Shown here: positions 1-7,387 of the stretch, in pieces
Layout of the letters: every line of letters begins with the position of its first letter
How positions within the stretch are numbered: the first letter of the stretch is position 1
From: Betaproteobacteria bacterium LSUCC0117
GTDB lineage: Bacteria; Pseudomonadota; Gammaproteobacteria; Burkholderiales; Burkholderiaceae_C
Direction of reading: 5' to 3'
NCBI GenBank assembly: GCA_030441535.1
Contig: JAUJFZ010000002.1
Span: 372,001 to 436,000 of the forward strand
DNA length: 64,000 bases
Translations under genes and position numbers: made by a program
The notes under the pieces: model-generated
What the model saw: the letters and a program-made list of their open reading frames with translations, nothing else
Databases searched by the model: none
What the model was told of the DNA's origin: nothing

Positions 1-2
1 CG

Positions 3-455
3 GGTAATGTGTTGTTAATTGAGCGGGCCAGTCAGGCAGGATTTTGGCAAAGCGTGACGGGGTCTCTTGATCAACTGACTGAGTCACATCGTGCCGCTGC
101 AGTGCGCGAGGTGATGGAAGAAGTCGGCATTGATGCAGGTGCGCCGGGTTGTACGCTGACTGATTGGGGTCTTGAGAACGTTTACGAGATCTATCCAATG
201 TGGCGTCATCGTTATGCCCCGGGTGTGACTCGCAACACCGAGCGGGTTTTTGGGCTTCGTGTGCCGACGCGCACACCCGTCAGGCTCAGTGCAGAACACA
301 CGGCTTACCAATGGCTTCCCCGACTGGATGCGGCCCTAGCCTGCTTCTCCCCGTCGAATGCCGAGGCTATTCTATTGCTGGATCGATATGCGGGGTTTAA
401 GCCCTGCCCTGGCGGGGTGATTTGTTGGTCGTTCCGCGGCAGTGGTTTAGGGTGA
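3..455 (+). CDS. nudB: Dihydroneopterin triphosphate diphosphatase (Nudix), 5' end cut by window edge
   Basis: Nudix hydrolase that removes pyrophosphate from 7,8-dihydroneopterin triphosphate in folate synthesis. The frame is open to the left edge (…GNVLLIERA), so the true start lies outside the window; the GTG at 9 aligns with an internal Val of E. coli NudB. The Nudix box is visible as AAVREVMEEVG, and NudB-specific stretches FWQSVTGS and HRYAPGVTRNTE point to NudB rather than a generic Nudix enzyme. The next gene, folE, makes its substrate, which strongly supports the assignment. About 20 N-terminal residues appear to be missing. The last ~20 residues, rich in Gly, Cys and Pro, have no counterpart I recognise. 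Confidence 0.88.
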   Translation, partial: GNVLLIERASQAGFWQSVTGSLDQLTESHRAAAVREVMEEVGIDAGAPGCTLTDWGLENVYEIYPMWRHRYAPGVTRNTERVFGLRVPTRTPVRLSAEHTAYQWLPRLDAALACFSPSNAEAILLLDRYAGFKPCPGGVICWSFRGSGLG

Positions 456-516
456 TAGCATCAAGGGTCACTAATAATGATGTTGATAACCTTCTCTCAT
501 AAAGAGACTTTAATCC

Positions 517-1224
517 ATGAGTAATTCCAACGCGTCCCCCGATGAGGGCGTTCCGGTATCCGTCAAGATACGAGAGCGCCTGAAGGCCAACCGCATGCGC
601 TTCCATTCGAATGACAACATTGCGGCAGCCATTGAGCCTGGCGACCTTGATGCGATGTTGGAAGAGGTCACCGAGAAAATGCGGGGCGTCCTGGAAAGCA
701 TGGTTATCGATACAGAGAACGATCACAATACCGCCGATACGGCGCGCCGTGTGGCCAAGATGTATATCCAAGAAGTATTCAAAGGGCGCTATGTATCAGC
801 ACCTGCGGTAACCGAGTTCCCGAACGCTGAGCACCTGAATGAGCTCATGATCGTTGGCCCCATCACGGTCCGGAGCGCATGCAGTCATCACTTTTGCCCC
901 GTGATTGGGGAGGTCTATATCGGTGTGATGCCCAACGAGCATACCAATGTCATTGGTCTCAGCAAATACGCGCGATTGGCCGAGTGGGTGATGGGGCGGC
1001 CTCAAATTCAAGAGGAAGCCGTTGTCCAGTTGGCCGACCTTATTCAAGAAAAAACCCAGCCAGACGGTCTCGCGATCGTCATGGAGGCGAGCCATTTCTG
1101 TATGGGGTGGCGCGGGGTGAAAGACATGGACAGCAAGATGATCAACTCGGTCATGCGTGGTGTTTTTCTGAAAGACGTCAATTTGCGACGTGAATTTTTA
1201 TCGCTGATCCCTCGAAAGGCTTAA
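517..1224 (+). CDS. folE: GTP cyclohydrolase I (FolE type IA)
   Basis: Converts GTP to 7,8-dihydroneopterin triphosphate and formate, the first step of folate synthesis, in the cytoplasm. The 235-residue protein has a ~45-residue N-terminal extension, then the tunnelling-fold domain. The zinc ligands are visible as C122 and H125 (SACSHHFCP) and C195 (HFCMGWRG). It follows nudB by 61 bases and precedes the BLUF gene by 3 bases, so all three are probably one transcript. The ATG at 517 has no strong Shine-Dalgarno sequence but is the only good start before the conserved domain. Confidence 0.95.
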   Translation: MSNSNASPDEGVPVSVKIRERLKANRMRFHSNDNIAAAIEPGDLDAMLEEVTEKMRGVLESMVIDTENDHNTADTARRVAKMYIQEVFKGRYVSAPAVTEFPNAEHLNELMIVGPITVRSACSHHFCPVIGEVYIGVMPNEHTNVIGLSKYARLAEWVMGRPQIQEEAVVQLADLIQEKTQPDGLAIVMEASHFCMGWRGVKDMDSKMINSVMRGVFLKDVNLRREFLSLIPRKA

Positions 1225-1227
1225 ACC

Positions 1228-1653
1228 ATGTTGGTTCGATTGCTATACGTTAGCCGCGCTGTTGATCAAGACGCGAAGCGCGCCATTGAGTCTATTTTGG
1301 ATGCGTCTCGCAGCCACAACCTGAGTCATGGCATCACGGGTATCTTGTGCTACGGCGGTGATATTTTTCTGCAGGCGATCGAGGGTGGTCGTACCGCCGT
1401 CAATAACCTATACAACCACATAAGCCATGACAAACGCCACACTGACGTGGTGTTGTTGCACTACGAAGAGATTCGAGAGCGCCGATTTGGCGGTTGGACA
1501 ATGGGTCAAGTCAACCTGTCAAAGCTCAACACATCGATTGTGTTGAAGTACTCTGAGCGTCCCGAATTTGATCCCTATTCGGTCTCTGGCGACGTGTCGC
1601 TGGCCCTGCTCGAGGAGTTAATGGCCACAGCCTCCATCATCGGCAGAGCCTGA
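1228..1653 (+). CDS. BLUF-domain blue-light photoreceptor, single-domain
   Basis: A 141-residue protein consisting of a BLUF (sensor of blue light using FAD) domain over residues 1-95 and a ~45-residue helical tail without an output domain. The known flavin-site residues are all present: Y7 in LLYVSRA, N31, Q49 in IFLQAIEGG, and W90/M92 in GGWTMG. Family knowledge: these residues form the Tyr-Gln-flavin hydrogen-bond switch, and short BLUF proteins usually act by protein-protein contact. The start ATG is 3 bases after the folE stop, with AAAGG about 10 bases upstream, so it is probably co-translated with folE. The target of signalling is not known from sequence. Confidence 0.92.
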   Translation: MLVRLLYVSRAVDQDAKRAIESILDASRSHNLSHGITGILCYGGDIFLQAIEGGRTAVNNLYNHISHDKRHTDVVLLHYEEIRERRFGGWTMGQVNLSKLNTSIVLKYSERPEFDPYSVSGDVSLALLEELMATASIIGRA

Positions 1654-1677
1654 GGTCACACCGTTTAGTCGGCAGCC

Positions 1678-2511
1678 GTGTCTGACACGCTTTTATTGGG
1701 ATGCGACTTCTCGAGCGCACCCACGCGGCGAAAACCCAACGTGCTGGCGTGGGGAGCGTTGCGTGGCAGTGTGGTGAGTTTGACCCGATTACAAACCTGC
1801 GACTCTCTGGCCGACACAGTGGCGGCTTGGGGTGCTGAACCAGCGTGGGTCGGTGGTTTTGATTTGCCATTTGGCTTGCCCCGTGAACTGGTCGAAACGC
1901 TGGGGTGGCCAACCGAGTGGTCGGCGTTGATGGACCACTACCAGCAGTTGACCCGTCCTGAAATTCGAGATGCATTTGCCGGCTTTTGTGCGGCACGGCC
2001 CGTGGGGGGGAAATTTGCCCACCGCCAAACCGATGGGCCTGCGGGATCGAGCCCTTCGATGAAATGGGTCAATCCGCCTGTGGCCTATATGCTGCACGCG
2101 GGGGTGCCCTTGCTTCGGCAGGTGGCGGCGAGTTTTCCAGGGATTCAGCCCGCTTCACAGTTGACGCCACGGATTGCGTTGGAGGCTTATCCCGCGCTGT
2201 TAGCGCGGGAGGCGATCGATAAGCGTTCCTACAAAAGTGACGATGTGGCCAAGCAGGATGCGGACCGTTTGCTGGCCCGCAAGGACATCATTACGCGCCT
2301 AGAAGCGGGGACCAGTCGATTGAATCTGCGTCTTCGACTGACACACGCCCAGCGCGATGCGGTGATACACGATGGCAAGGGTGATGCCTTGGATGCTGCG
2401 CTGTGTTTGATGCAGGCCGCATGGGCATTGGTGCAGCACCAGTCGGGCCACCCCTGTTATGGGCTACCCGAGGCGCTAGATCCTTTGGAGGGTTGGATTG
2501 TTACGGCTTGA
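1678..2511 (+). CDS. DUF429 family protein (RNase H-like fold)
   Basis: A 277-residue protein of the DUF429 family, whose fold is predicted to resemble RNase H/Holliday-junction resolvases. Visible landmarks are the N-terminal strand LLLGCDFSSAP with an acidic residue in the expected first active-site position, the segment GGFDLPFGLP, EAYPALLAR, and the C-terminal HDGKGDALDAALCLMQA, which carries further conserved acidic residues. No enzymatic activity is established for the family that I can name. It begins with GTG 24 bases after the BLUF stop, and its end overlaps the start of the thermonuclease gene, suggesting co-translation with that nuclease. Confidence 0.75.
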   Translation: MSDTLLLGCDFSSAPTRRKPNVLAWGALRGSVVSLTRLQTCDSLADTVAAWGAEPAWVGGFDLPFGLPRELVETLGWPTEWSALMDHYQQLTRPEIRDAFAGFCAARPVGGKFAHRQTDGPAGSSPSMKWVNPPVAYMLHAGVPLLRQVAASFPGIQPASQLTPRIALEAYPALLAREAIDKRSYKSDDVAKQDADRLLARKDIITRLEAGTSRLNLRLRLTHAQRDAVIHDGKGDALDAALCLMQAAWALVQHQSGHPCYGLPEALDPLEGWIVTA

Positions 2512-3061
2512 TTGGCGGCGTGCGACGTGTATCGCGTCGGTGCTGCTGGGCTGTTTGCCCAGCAGCACTGCGCTGGCGTCGCGTCAGCCGTCAACGCGTA
2601 CCGAGCAGCCCCCTTTCACGGAGGCCTCGGTGGTTCGCGTCATCGATGGTGATACGGTGTGGGTGAAACCCACCAATCAGACGTCTGACAAACCTTATTG
2701 GCGCGTCCGCCTGCACGGTATTGATGCGCCTGAGTCCTGTCAGGCCCACGGTGCGGAGTCCACCCAGGCGCTTCGGGAACGGGTGATGCAGCGCCCTGTG
2801 CGCGTCACTTGGATGCAACGCGATGTGTACGGTCGTTGGTTGGCTCGACTCCACGATACAAACCGCATGGAGATAACTGACGTCGGCGCATGGATGGTCG
2901 CGAATGGTCACGCCTGGTCCTATCAATTCAAAGGCGATCCTGGTCCCTATGCCCGAGAGGAGCAACGCGCGATCGCTGGAAAACAGGGATTATTCGCCGT
3001 GCCGCAGGCAATGCGACCTTACCAATTCAGACGGAAAAATGGTCCGTGCTCACGCCGCTGA
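2498..3061 (+). CDS. Secreted thermonuclease-like (SNase) protein
   Basis: Staphylococcal-nuclease-type phosphodiesterase, probably exported. Residues 1-27 look like a signal peptide: basic start, hydrophobic core ASVLLGCLPS, and ALA-S as cleavage site; a lipobox reading around C19 is less likely. The SNase core follows: VVRVIDGDTVWV, VRLHGIDAPES with the metal-binding acidic residues, and DVYGRWLARL with the catalytic-type Arg. I chose the TTG at 2498 because GGAGG lies ~6 bases upstream. This start is inside the DUF429 gene (14-base overlap), so translation is likely coupled. The 3' end overlaps the convergent moeB-like gene by 12 bases. Confidence 0.82.
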   Translation: MLRLDWRRATCIASVLLGCLPSSTALASRQPSTRTEQPPFTEASVVRVIDGDTVWVKPTNQTSDKPYWRVRLHGIDAPESCQAHGAESTQALRERVMQRPVRVTWMQRDVYGRWLARLHDTNRMEITDVGAWMVANGHAWSYQFKGDPGPYAREEQRAIAGKQGLFAVPQAMRPYQFRRKNGPCSRR

Positions 3062-3811
3062 GTGAGCGGGGTGGCTGCACACGGGGCAGTTGGGGTTCCG
3101 TTTGATGCCCATGCGATGAAATTCGCTGCCCTGGGCTTGAACCATCAGTAACTGTCCTACTAACTTGGAGTCGCCTAACAGGACTTGGATCGCCTCACTC
3201 GCTTGCAAGCTGCCCACGATACCCACCAGCGGCGCAAACACGCCCATGCTGGCGCAACTGACCTCCTCAGGCATCTGATCGGCAGGGAAGAGGCAGGCGT
3301 AGCATGGCGACTCGGCGTCGCGGGTATCAAACACACTGAGCTGCCCAGCCATTTGAATGGCTGCGCCGAAAACAAGCGGCTTTTTGGCGGCCACACAGGC
3401 AGCGTTAATCAGGTGTCGGGTCTTGAAGTTATCGGTGCAGTCAATCACGACGTCGTGCGCAGGAACCTGCGCCGCGAGCCACGCGGCATCGACTCGCAGC
3501 TGTGACGCTTGCACATCGACATCGGGGTTGATTTGCGCCATGGCCACTTTTGCAGAAGCCACTTTGGGCATACCGACGCGGTCTGTGGTGTGCGCAATTT
3601 GTCGCTGCAGATTGGTCAGGTCCACGGTATCGTCGTCGACCACCGTGATCCGTCCGACGCCGGCGCTGGCGAGATACAGGGCGACAGGACTTCCCAAGCC
3701 ACCGGCTCCGACGATCAGAGCACGGGCATTGAGTAAGCGGGTTTGCCCCTCGACGGAGACCGCATCCAACAACAAATGGCGTGCGTAGCGCAGCAGCTGT
3801 TGGTCGTTCAC
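3050..3811 (-). CDS. moeB: HesA/MoeB/ThiF-type sulfur-carrier adenylyltransferase
   Basis: E1-like enzyme that adenylates the C-terminal Gly-Gly of a sulfur-carrier protein (MoaD or ThiS) for molybdopterin or thiamine synthesis. The 253-residue protein shows the nucleotide-binding GAGGLGSP near residue 36, the DLTNLQRQ segment, DCTDNF, and two Cys pairs (CYAC and CPVC) that bind structural zinc. It has no C-terminal rhodanese domain, which fits MoeB or ThiF. No moaD or thiS gene is in the window, so the carrier cannot be decided. It lies 13 bases downstream of the ctpA-type protease, in the same operon as gpmA. Confidence 0.85.
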   Translation of the reverse strand: MNDQQLLRYARHLLLDAVSVEGQTRLLNARALIVGAGGLGSPVALYLASAGVGRITVVDDDTVDLTNLQRQIAHTTDRVGMPKVASAKVAMAQINPDVDVQASQLRVDAAWLAAQVPAHDVVIDCTDNFKTRHLINAACVAAKKPLVFGAAIQMAGQLSVFDTRDAESPCYACLFPADQMPEEVSCASMGVFAPLVGIVGSLQASEAIQVLLGDSKLVGQLLMVQAQGSEFHRMGIKRNPNCPVCSHPAHSAA

Positions 3812-3824
3812 AAGCGCCCCAGGA

Positions 3825-5270
3825 TTACTGCGCGGCCGTATCGCGTGCTTTGAGGGTCGTACTCAAGACCACGGGCTGACCTTTGAGGTGATTCAGCGCT
3901 TGGATCAGGCGGAAGTCTTGCGCACTTCCGTACTCCGGTAACAGGCGTTTACCTGGATTTTTCCGCTGCTCCTCCTCGAGCTTCAGCCGTGCGGCTTCAC
4001 GCGCGGCGTCACGTTTTTCGATCTCTGCGGTGGAGGCTTCCTTGCCGTTTTCGAGGTGCTTTTCGAGATCAGCTTCGCGGGTCGACAGCGCGGCAAAGAG
4101 GTTGCCATCCGCTGTCTCGTCAACCAGCATGTCGGGCACGATACCTTTGGCTTGTATTGAGCGACCTTTAGGCGTGTAGTAGCGCGCAGTGGTTATCTTG
4201 AGACCGGTATCGGGGCCCAGCGCGCGTACCGTTTGGACCGAGCCTTTACCAAAGGTTTGGTTACCCATGATCTTCGCGCGGTTGTAATCTTGTAAGGCGC
4301 CCGCGACGATTTCACTGGCGGATGCGGAGCCCTCGTTCACCAAGACAACCAGGGGGATGCGCTTGAACAAGCCCTTGGTATCGCTTTCGAGTTTGGCCAT
4401 TGGGTCGGTGCCAGTGCGCCGCCAGTAATAACGGGCGTTGGCTTTATAGACGTATCGACTCTCTTCAAGTTGTCCGTTGGTCGACACGATATCGCTGTTC
4501 TCTGGCAAGAAGGCAGCCGAGACCGCTACGGCGGCATCCAGCAGACCACCGGGGTCATTGCGTAAATCAAGCACCAAGCCTTTGAGGTTCGGCGACTGCT
4601 TGGCAATATCACCCAGCTTGTTGGCAAAATCGGTGACGGTGCGATCTTGGAACTGAGAAATGCGGATCCACGCATACCCGTCATCAAGGATCTTACTTTT
4701 CACGCTCTGGGTGATGATGCGCGCGCGGGTGATTGTGACGGTAAAGGTGCGATTCTCATCCCGACGCAATATTTGTAAACGGACTTGTGTGCCAGGCTCA
4801 CCACGCATCAATTTGACCGCCTCGGTGATGGTCAAACCCTTGACTGCGGTGTTGTCAATGCGAGCGATCAGGTCATTGGTTCTGAGGCCTGCGGCGGAGG
4901 CGGGTGAGTCTTCAATCGGAGAAACGACCTTGACGAGGCCATCTTCCATGGTGATCTCAATGCCCACGCCAACGAAAGATACAGAGGTACCTTCGCGGAA
5001 TTCTTTCCACGCTTTTTTGTCGTAGAAGGCGGAGTGAGGGTCAAGCGCGGTCACCATGCCGGAGATGGCATCGGTAATGAGCTTTTTTTCGTCAACAGGC
5101 TCGACATAATCAGTCTTGATCATGCTGAAGACCGCCGCCAATTGCTGCAACTCTTCGAGCGGCAAAGGCGCCATGGCGCTGCGCGCGACCGCCTGGATTT
5201 GAACTGTCGCCAAAGCGCCTGTCAGCGCACCAATGGCCAACCACCCCGCAACTTTAAGCTTCTGACCCAT
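3825..5270 (-). CDS. ctpA: C-terminal processing peptidase, S41 family
   Basis: Periplasmic, membrane-anchored serine protease that trims proteins from their C-terminus. Order: an N-terminal hydrophobic anchor (WLAIGALTGALATVQI), a short helical region, a PDZ domain at about residues 95-165, then the S41 catalytic core. The catalytic dyad is visible as Ser317 in GSASASE and Lys342 in TFGKGS, spaced 25 apart as in Prc/CtpA (numbering from the chosen start). A TTG at 5288 would add six residues, but the ATG at 5270 has AGGAA about 7 bases upstream and is preferred. The last ~70 residues form a charged helix. It sits between gpmA and the MoeB-like gene, an order common in Burkholderiales. Confidence 0.92.
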   Translation of the reverse strand: MGQKLKVAGWLAIGALTGALATVQIQAVARSAMAPLPLEELQQLAAVFSMIKTDYVEPVDEKKLITDAISGMVTALDPHSAFYDKKAWKEFREGTSVSFVGVGIEITMEDGLVKVVSPIEDSPASAAGLRTNDLIARIDNTAVKGLTITEAVKLMRGEPGTQVRLQILRRDENRTFTVTITRARIITQSVKSKILDDGYAWIRISQFQDRTVTDFANKLGDIAKQSPNLKGLVLDLRNDPGGLLDAAVAVSAAFLPENSDIVSTNGQLEESRYVYKANARYYWRRTGTDPMAKLESDTKGLFKRIPLVVLVNEGSASASEIVAGALQDYNRAKIMGNQTFGKGSVQTVRALGPDTGLKITTARYYTPKGRSIQAKGIVPDMLVDETADGNLFAALSTREADLEKHLENGKEASTAEIEKRDAAREAARLKLEEEQRKNPGKRLLPEYGSAQDFRLIQALNHLKGQPVVLSTTLKARDTAAQ

Positions 5271-5316
5271 TAAGGTTTCCTCAGACAATGACTGCTGAGA
5301 CTATACACCGCTGCTG

Positions 5317-5340
5317 ATCCCACGCTGTCCAGCGTGGGAT
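5317..5340. repeat. Perfect 11-bp inverted repeat directly after the gpmA stop
   Basis: The arms ATCCCACGCTG (5317-5327) and CAGCGTGGGAT (5330-5340) are perfectly complementary with only two bases between them. The hairpin touches the last base of the gpmA stop codon. There is no T-run on either side, so a factor-independent terminator is unlikely. It may protect the gpmA 3' end or reduce read-through into ctpA. Confidence 0.6.
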
Positions 5341-6083
5341 TAGGCTTTGCCTTGGCTGGCGACTGCTGCCGCGGCTGCAGCGACAGCATCGGCGTCACCG
5401 AGATATCGCTTACCAATGGGCTTCAGGTTCGCATCCAGCGTGTATACGAGGGGCGCGCCGTTGGGGATGTTGACACCCACAATTTCATCATCTGAAATGT
5501 TGTCCAGATACTTGACCAACGCCCGGATGCTATTGCCATGCGCTGCAACCACAATCCGCTTCCCAGCCTTGATGGCGGGGGCCATCGACTCGTTCCAAAA
5601 CGGGAGGACGCGCGCAACCGTGTCCTTGAGGCATTCCGTTAGCGGTATCTCATTAGGGCTTTGCTTGGCGTAGCGACGGTCGGCGCGCTCGCAGCGGGGG
5701 TCCTCAGGGGTCAAAGCTGGGGGTGGGGTATCGAAGCTGCGGCGCCATACCAGCACCTGATCATCCCCGTATTTCTTCGCCGTTTCTGCTTTATTGAGGC
5801 CTTGTAGAGCGCCGTAATGGCGCTCGTTCAAGCGCCAAGAGTTGACCACCGGTAACCACGTGCGGTCCATGCTGTCTAAACAGTGCCACAACGTATGCGT
5901 TGCGCGCTTTAATACGCTGGTGTAGGCGATATCAAAGTCAAAACCTTCCTCGCGGAGTAAGTGCCCAGCAGCCTTGGCTTGGGAGATCCCGGTGTCTGTG
6001 AGCGGCACGTCCGTCCACCCGGTGAACCGGTTTTCGAGGTTCCAAGTGGATTCGCCGTGGCGGATAAGTACCAATTGATACAT
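5340..6083 (-). CDS. gpmA: 2,3-bisphosphoglycerate-dependent phosphoglycerate mutase
   Basis: Glycolytic enzyme interconverting 3- and 2-phosphoglycerate through a phosphohistidine. The 247-residue protein begins MYQLVLIRHGEST, with phospho-acceptor His9. The second active-site His is in VAAHGNS, and WNLENRFTGWTDVPLT and ERHYGALQGLNK are typical of the dPGM family. A short Ala-rich tail is at the C-terminus. It is divergent from the rhodanese gene and first in an operon with ctpA and moeB. Confidence 0.95.
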   Translation of the reverse strand: MYQLVLIRHGESTWNLENRFTGWTDVPLTDTGISQAKAAGHLLREEGFDFDIAYTSVLKRATHTLWHCLDSMDRTWLPVVNSWRLNERHYGALQGLNKAETAKKYGDDQVLVWRRSFDTPPPALTPEDPRCERADRRYAKQSPNEIPLTECLKDTVARVLPFWNESMAPAIKAGKRIVVAAHGNSIRALVKYLDNISDDEIVGVNIPNGAPLVYTLDANLKPIGKRYLGDADAVAAAAAAVASQGKA

Positions 6084-6176
6084 GAGAGTCCTTCAAATAG
6101 ATGCTTGTTTGGGGGCGGTCGTCATTGCCGCTGCATAAGCATTTTAGAATCATGGGATTCAAAGAAAGGTTTCATC

Positions 6177-6587
6177 GTGAGTTTTATTGCAGAAAATTGG
6201 ACCTTGGTCGCGCTGGTCGTCACATCAGGCGCGATGCTGCTTTGGCCGGCGCTTTCAAGCGGCGGTGGGCAGCATGGGGTGAACGCCAACGAAGTGGTGC
6301 GATTAATGAACCGCGAAAAGGCTGTCGTGGTTGATGTGCGCAGCGCGGATGAGTACGCCGCTGGGCACATTGCCGGTGCCAAAAACATCCCATTGGATCG
6401 TCTCAACGACGATTTGGCTGGACAAGTCAAAAGTAAATCTCTGCCTTTGGTGCTGGTGTGTGCCAGTGGTGTGCGCTCAGGTCGGGCGGTTGCTGTAGCG
6501 CGCAAGTTAGGTTTTGAGAAGGTGCATTCCCTGACCGGCGGTCTGAGTGCCTGGAGAACGGCCAACCTCCCGGTCGAGAAAGCGTAA
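6177..6587 (+). CDS. Membrane-anchored rhodanese-like sulfurtransferase (YibN-like)
   Basis: A 136-residue protein with one N-terminal transmembrane helix (about residues 8-27) followed by a rhodanese domain. The domain shows VVDVRSADEYAAGHIAGAKNIP and an active-site loop with Cys95 (VCASGVRSG). I chose the GTG at 6177 because AAGAAAGG lies ~8 bases upstream and the product then starts just before the membrane helix; the same frame is open much further upstream, but inside the gpmA region. The order rhodanese-grxC-secB-gpsA matches E. coli yibN-grxC-secB-gpsA. The physiological sulfur acceptor is unknown. Confidence 0.87.
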   Translation: MSFIAENWTLVALVVTSGAMLLWPALSSGGGQHGVNANEVVRLMNREKAVVVDVRSADEYAAGHIAGAKNIPLDRLNDDLAGQVKSKSLPLVLVCASGVRSGRAVAVARKLGFEKVHSLTGGLSAWRTANLPVEKA

Positions 6588-6596
6588 GGAAGCGAC

Positions 6597-6860
6597 ATGG
6601 CGAAAGTCAAAATCTTCACCACTGCGACCTGCCCTTTTTGTATCCGGGCCAAGGACCTGCTCGCACAGCGGGGCGTGAATGATTACGAAGAGATTCGTGT
6701 CGACATCGACCCGAGCCAACGGACTGTCATGATGGAGGTATCAGGTCGCCGCACCGTGCCGCAGATTTTCATTGACCACCAACACATTGGCGGCTGCGAT
6801 GATTTGGTAGACCTGGACCGCCGTGGCGGTCTGGTCCCCTTGCTTAACGCTGGGGCCTGA
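6597..6860 (+). CDS. grxC: Glutaredoxin 3
   Basis: An 87-residue dithiol glutaredoxin that reduces disulfides with glutathione. The active site is C12-P-F-C15. The glutathione-binding loop TVPQIFI and the motif GGCDDL follow in the usual order. The gene starts 9 bases after the rhodanese stop, with AAGGAAG just ahead of the ATG. The neighbours rhodanese, secB and gpsA form the conserved proteobacterial cluster. Confidence 0.95.
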   Translation: MAKVKIFTTATCPFCIRAKDLLAQRGVNDYEEIRVDIDPSQRTVMMEVSGRRTVPQIFIDHQHIGGCDDLVDLDRRGGLVPLLNAGA

Positions 6861-6922
6861 GAGCCTTAGCGCGATTTAAAACATACCCAAACAGGGCTAT
6901 CCCTACACCAACTGGAAAAACC

Positions 6923-7372
6923 ATGGCAGAAGAATCACAAACCCCCGTCTTTCAAATTCAACGTGTCTATTTGAAGGAGGCGTCGCTCGAGCAACCCAAC
7001 TCACCGCATATCTTCTTGGAGGAAGGTCAGCCAAACATCGACGTGCAGCTGGCCATGGGTGCCGAGAATTTAGCGGACGGTATCTACGAGATCTCCGTCA
7101 CGGCGACCGTGACAACCAAGCTCGAAGACAGGGTCATGTTCTTGGTTGAGTGCAAGCAAGCGGCTATCTTCGAAATCCGTAATATCGAGGCCGAACAACT
7201 CGACCCCATCATCGGTGTCGCTTGTCCGCAAATCGTTTACCCCTACCTGCGCAGCAGCGTTTCAGATTTCGTGACCCGTGCTGGCTTCCCGCCAGTGCAT
7301 CTGTCAGAGATCAACTTCCAAGCCATGTACGAGAAACAGCGCGCAGAACAAGCGGCAGCGCCTCAGCAGTAA
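6923..7372 (+). CDS. secB: Protein-export chaperone SecB
   Basis: Tetrameric cytoplasmic chaperone that keeps preproteins unfolded and delivers them to SecA. The 149 residues match SecB along the whole length: FQIQRVYLKEASLE, YEISVTATV, the conserved FEI..IE segment, and CPQIVYPYLRSSVSD followed by FPPVHLSEINF. A short Ala/Gln tail ends the protein. A 62-base gap follows grxC, and gpsA starts 15 bases after the stop. Confidence 0.96.
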   Translation: MAEESQTPVFQIQRVYLKEASLEQPNSPHIFLEEGQPNIDVQLAMGAENLADGIYEISVTATVTTKLEDRVMFLVECKQAAIFEIRNIEAEQLDPIIGVACPQIVYPYLRSSVSDFVTRAGFPPVHLSEINFQAMYEKQRAEQAAAPQQ

Positions 7373-7387
7373 GCGCAGGCGACTAAA

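Noticed and set aside
6122..6150. Possible promoter TTGCCG…TAGAAT ahead of the rhodanese gene
   Set aside because: Spacing is only 14 bases, too short for sigma70.
5961..6176. N-terminal extension of the rhodanese gene
   Set aside because: It would run antisense through the gpmA start; the GTG at 6177 has a Shine-Dalgarno sequence and precedes the membrane helix.
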